From Hawksworthiomyces lignivorus (lineage: Eukaryota; Ascomycota; Sordariomycetes; Ophiostomatales; Ophiostomataceae): a DNA stretch of 64,000 bases. The stretch spans positions 186,001 through 250,000 of the forward strand of contig NTMA01000022.1 in the NCBI GenBank assembly GCA_002917075.1. The letters are read 5' to 3'. The notes beneath the pieces were generated by a model. The model saw only the letters and a list, made by a program, of their open reading frames with translations. It had not been told where the DNA came from and did no database searches. Positions 59,862-64,000 of this stretch are shown here, in pieces. Both the position numbers and the translations under genes were made by a program. The stretch's first letter is position 1. Each line of letters opens with the position of its first letter.

Positions 59862-61492
59862 CTATGATACCCACTCGCCGAGCCGGTCAGGTGGCTTTCG
59901 CTCTCGCTGAGGTTGTATCCTAGTAGGAAGTCCTGAAACCCGACCAGCCTTCTTACCTCGCTTCTGCACCTTGTCTGTGGCCTTCACTGTGGCCGGCTTC
60001 CGTGTTTGTCGACTCCTCCCTGGACCAGCTTTGTCAGTACTACCGACACTCGTAGCTGTAACTGCCTTTTCCCGGGCTTTTGTGGCATCAGCACTCTGTG
60101 TCTTCTTCTCTTTTGCCTCTGTAGTACGAGGTCTTCGTCGTGAAACGGCGGGCAAGGCGTCAACTGTAAGGCGTTTGTCATTTCGTCCTTGGGGGGCTGT
60201 AGATGGAACTGGATTTATCTCGGTAACTGGTGGGCTAAAAATGGCGTCGGATACTATTGTAATGAGGGTGGTAGGCACAAGAGTCGATGGCGAGGCGACT
60301 TCAGCAACAGTGGAAGGGCCGGTCAGAACGTTGGGCGCTCGGGATCTTCTTTGTCTCTTCGCCGTGGACGATGTGTTGGGCTCATCCTGGCTAATTAATG
60401 TCGCGCCTGTTAAATCTCTGTTGTCCCCCAGCTTGTCTCCGGGATTGTCTCGTTTTCGTTTGCGACGAGAAACGGATGATGGTACTGACGCGGGATGAGC
60501 GATATTCGTTATGGGTGGGGTAATCTCGCTACTCTTCCTGCCATTGCCATTGGCTTTTTTATTCTTATCTTTTTTGCTACCGCCGTTACTGACGCTACTC
60601 TTCATATCCCGTTCTGTCGTTTCCTTTTCGATCAACACAAATTGGTCCAAGATCCAGTTCAAGTATCGGGCTGGCGCTTGGCTTCGTTGTTGCGGAAAGT
60701 GTTCCAGACTGTAGCCATATTGTACATACATGCGACACAGGCAATCTAGATATTCGGCCCATGTCGTGAGCGTATCTTGAAGTGACATGTCCATGGTGAA
60801 TGTGAAGGTCGTTGTTAATCCAATCAGTGTCCTGCGCTGCTGGGCTTCATCATTAAGAGTCGCAAGGCTCTGTATCGTTTTCCTTGCGTCCCGGCTCTCC
60901 TCTTGAAAGTAGTCCCACTCTCGGAGTTGCCAAGTAAATACATCCCACGATACTTCAGGATCTGGATTTTTTTTAAGCCAATGGAAAGGCAGCCACAAGT
61001 CTCTGTGGGCTTCGGGAGAGGCGGCGATATCTCGCAGCTGGTCGATGTGATAGAGTGGCCGGCCGCCCCGGCGTACCAGCTCTTCATAGGCATCCTCTTC
61101 GCGTTGGATCCGCATCTCTAGAAAGTCCTCAGGGTCCAGGGAAACGTCAGATGGCGGAGTTGATATCCGACGGCGACCAGTTCGCGTCAGCGCGTTTGCC
61201 AATTTTGCAGACACTTCGTTAAAGTCCACTGGTCGCGCAGCGGGTGCGCCTGGCGGTCCTTCGACATTGTTACGGTCTCTTGAGAAAAGTTAGTGTGTCC
61301 AAATTAGCACAGAACAGAATGGATCGGTGTGCGATGGTCATTTGATTCTAAATACCTGAGCCTCTGGAGAAACGATTCGGGCACGTTGTCTGGATCTCGG
61401 ACTCTAACTATTCTGTCATTCTCTTCAAGATATTTATCCAGTTGATCATCGTCAAATTTGATGATTTCGTGTGCAAACGGTCTGGCATCCAT
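59862..61492 (-). CDS. orphan basic, low-complexity fungal protein
   Basis: Two exons: 61356..61492 and 59862..61278, 517 residues. The N-terminal half is folded-looking and rich in Trp and acidic residues: FDDDQLDKYLEENDRI, MRIQREEDAYEELVRRGG, VSWDVFTWQLREWDYFQEES and LQDTLTTWAEYLDCLCRMYV. The C-terminal 250 residues are Lys/Arg/Ser/Thr/Pro-rich and disordered, with nuclear-localisation-like strings (RRKRKRD, KRQRRSR, RRRPR). The W..F..Q..EW..FQ and LTTWxEYL pattern recalls a multicopy family of uncharacterised proteins in filamentous ascomycetes; that link is from memory and tentative. A nuclear or chromatin role is possible but unproven. It diverges from the FHA kinase. Confidence 0.7.
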
Positions 61493-62411
61493 CTAGGGAC
61501 GAATGCTTGGCGCTCTCAGTTGATTTTATGATCGTCTGTGGACCCTATACGATGGAAGAACGGGTGATGCAGATATATGTAATAGACGAGACCGGAGTGT
61601 CCATACCTAAACTGGGTCTTCGCTACGCTTTTAGGACCAATCAGTATTGTTCGGAAAAAGTCATGCCTTGGAAAATACCTGGTGCACTGAGACAACTTTG
61701 CCCAATTGGTTGAAGCAGCTACTGCAATTTGCACCAGCCCCCCTTGTTACAGACACGAGAAGCAGAATGTGAAATAGTAAGATAATGGTGTTCCCACACC
61801 AAATTTTTAGTCCTTTTTGGTGCCCGTCCACAGGACGGCCCGTTCCCTCTGCTTAGCGCCAGCTCCGTAGCGTATTACTAGTGCACCCTTTTGTAGTCGA
61901 TAATTTAGTCGCTCTCCGCATCACGCTGGCACACCACAGCAGAATCAATCGTGGCAAGCCAGTTGTCCCCCATCAACTCTGGCGCGTGTATCAAAGGTCG
62001 AGCCTCGTCTGCATCTACTCGCCCTCCCCGACCATACACAGCAATATGCAGTTATCTGGCAGTGCAGCTCTACGATATACCTCACCACACCATCCCCGAG
62101 CGTACTAACGTATCAGAGTTAGCACTATGATTAACCTTGGTATGGATTGGATATCGCTACTCGGTTCGCCGCTCAAAACTGTCACCGCTTGTTGTAAGAT
62201 CCTTTCTATGTGCACGCTGACATATAGGCAGAGGCCAGAAGTCGGTGGTTAAGCGAGACATAAGGCTGGGCCACGATGCCGTTGATAAATCTTGTAGTCG
62301 TGTTGGGCTTCCATTTCTGTATCTAGAGAGACCTCACACAATTTTGATATTTTAGTAACTACAAAACGATCAGAAATCACATTGATAATAATAACCATAG
62401 CCTTGTTAATC
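61493..62411. other. divergent promoter region of orphan protein and FHA kinase
   Basis: About 920 bp separates the two start codons. No TATA box or motif cluster stands out to me. Open frames are small. Confidence 0.5.
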
Positions 62412-64000
62412 ATGCCCTCTGCTGATGTGATTGCTGTCCTCTATGTTCTGTCGGATGACGCCGAAGAAAGCCTCTCCGGGAATCCGCGGTACTTTGTTCC
62501 CAGCAACCGTGGTTATGGGAGAATTGGAGGCAGAATCCAACAATGGCATGACGGGAGCGGAGAGCCAGCTCCAGGCGAGACACCAGAGCCCGCTCCGCCG
62601 CCCCGGCCTAATGACTGGCTTAACGGGTCAAGGCTAGAGTTACGCTGGAATATGAAAAGGAAGAGCCCAGACGGCTTTCTCATCGGTACAGCTGCGTCGT
62701 TTTGTGATATCGCCATTCAAAACTCAATAAACTTCCCTGGAGTCAGCGCTTACCACGGCCGCATTACCTTCGACGACAAGAACCGACTGGTATACCGTGA
62801 CCTGCGAAAAAACGATCGGGCTGGTGACGGCAGTGCTGTCTTATATGATGACCGAGGCGGTGATAAACGTCGAGATTTCACCTGGCTTCTCTCTGGCACC
62901 GACTATCTCGACAAGGAGGCTCGCAAAATTGAGATTCAGCTACACGACCTATTGAAACTCCGCGTCTACATCCCGCCGCGGAGCTGTACCTCTGCCGAAT
63001 ACGCTGCAAAAGTGAAGACATTCTTTTCCCTTGAGGTAGACAACCTAGAAGCTCCCGAGTTACTCTACCGGAAGACAATTCAAGGCAGCGGCGGTACAAC
63101 AGTGGCCCCTAGCGGCACAAGCACAATAGCTACCGGCCCCATCCTCTTCGAAACCAAGGTGCTCGGCAGTGGCACATACGGCAAAGTGGTGCGACTTTAC
63201 AACCCCAGCGATGGCACTTCCATTGCAGAGAAATTGCCGGTCGGAGATCCTAACGATTGGGATAAATGGAGATGGACATCGTGGGATCGAGAAGTCAATC
63301 TTCTGAACCGGGTGAAACAAGTAAGTTGTGTATACCTCCCTAGAGAATTTTATTTTATTGTTTCGCAGTTTAGCGTCCTTTACTATTGCAAGGAATGCCT
63401 GTTATGATAATCGCGCGAATGGAAGTGGAAACCAAAAAAAGGAGCCTAGGCCTGGGCGCATTTGGTTTTCATGCACAAACTAATGCTATTCAAACAGTTT
63501 TCCCACATAGAGACCGACTTCAGCCGGCATGTGGTACGCATGCTTTTTGGCACGGTACGCCCTCCTGTCATTCACTTAGAATACGCACCATGCGGCAGTC
63601 TCTGGTACCAGCACTACAAGAGACAACGTTTATCAAGCTACGAGACACGAGTCGTTCTAGAGCAAATACTCAAGGCTCTGGCATTCATCCACAAGCTCAA
63701 CATAACCCACCGCGATGTGAAGGCGAACAATATCCTAGTGTTCTATCGGGCTGCGACCGATGGCGGTGCAATGCTCGAAGACAGCGGGATCATACACACT
63801 AAGCTGACTGACTTTGGCCTCTCCAAAGAGGGTGACCCAACCACTGCTAATTTGGGCACGGGCATATATATGGCGCCAGAACTTTTTAGCAGTCCTCCCT
63901 GGCCCGGTCCAGCATACGACCCATTGTGTGCAGTATATACGCCTATAGTGGACATCTGGTCCATGGGCGTCATGGTCTACGAATTGGATCAGCAGGCATT
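62412..64000 (+). CDS. FHA-domain Ser/Thr protein kinase (partial, runs off right edge)
   Basis: Two visible exons, 62412..63320 and 63498..64000; the end lies beyond the window. The first ATG in frame is 62412. A Pro-rich linker leads to an FHA-like domain (about residues 95-155: GFLIGTAASFCDIAIQ, SAYHGRITFDDKNRLVYRDL). The usual FHA Arg after GG/IG is Thr, so phosphothreonine binding may be weakened. The kinase domain has glycine loop LGSGTYGKVVRL (about 250), AEKLP lysine and HRDVKANNIL. The loop to DFGLSK carries an insert (YRAATDGGAMLEDSGIIHT), followed by GTGIYMAPELF. The 177-bp intron joins NRVKQ to FSHIETDF. FHA plus kinase recalls Chk2/Dun1 checkpoint kinases, but divergence suggests an accessory paralogue. 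Confidence 0.85.

Noticed and set aside
1..64000. Secondary-metabolite gene cluster with PKS/NRPS/terpene backbone
   Set aside because: Regulators, pumps and oxidoreductases are present, but no ketosynthase, adenylation, or terpene-cyclase motif is seen in any frame.

Overview
The window looks like nuclear DNA of a filamentous ascomycete (Pezizomycotina). Its genes carry short introns (about 50-180 bp, mostly GTAAGT-type donors). They encode fungal-typical families: a CFEM protein, binuclear zinc-cluster regulators, a HET-domain relic, a fungal rhodopsin-like receptor, DAL5- and DHA2-type carriers and a full-length ABC-C pump. Genes are far apart, separated by AT-rich intergenic DNA of 0.3-2.6 kb. 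I see no rRNA gene, convincing tRNA, CRISPR array, intact transposon or large polyketide/peptide synthase. The species cannot be named from sequence alone.

Layout. 1-8.2 kb: empty DNA, a CFEM surface protein, then a convergent 1442-residue ABC-C transporter. 9.7-13.3 kb: an NmrA/isoflavone-reductase-like enzyme convergent with a DAL5-type anion permease. 14.9-16 kb: a decayed HET gene. 17-22.7 kb: an orphan membrane protein, then a short-chain dehydrogenase transcribed divergently from a fungal regulator that lacks a recognisable zinc cluster; their shared promoter carries repeated CCGCGG-like motifs. 24.7-29.7 kb: a VIT/CCC1 iron carrier, mitochondrial-type biotin synthase and an M20 amidohydrolase, all on the plus strand. 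30.1-31.8 kb: a regulator with a C2H2-like finger plus a Zn2Cys6 cluster, whose first intron needs a GC donor. 34-41 kb: a secreted polyamine-oxidase-like flavoprotein, a sugar porter and a second FAD oxidoreductase. 41.3-45.8 kb: a rhodopsin-like receptor and an APH/CHK-type kinase.

48.4-58.5 kb holds a compact, GC-rich set: a nitroreductase, a Zn2Cys6 activator and two multi-TM drug-type MFS pumps. It has the composition of a small detoxification or metabolite-export module, and ACTCCG motifs cluster upstream of the regulator and first pump. 59.9-64 kb: a lysine/arginine-rich orphan protein diverges from an FHA-domain Ser/Thr kinase cut by the right edge.

Gene models were spliced by eye. 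Each coding gene gives an uninterrupted frame with conserved motifs across its junctions. Start codons and a few junctions remain uncertain where stated.
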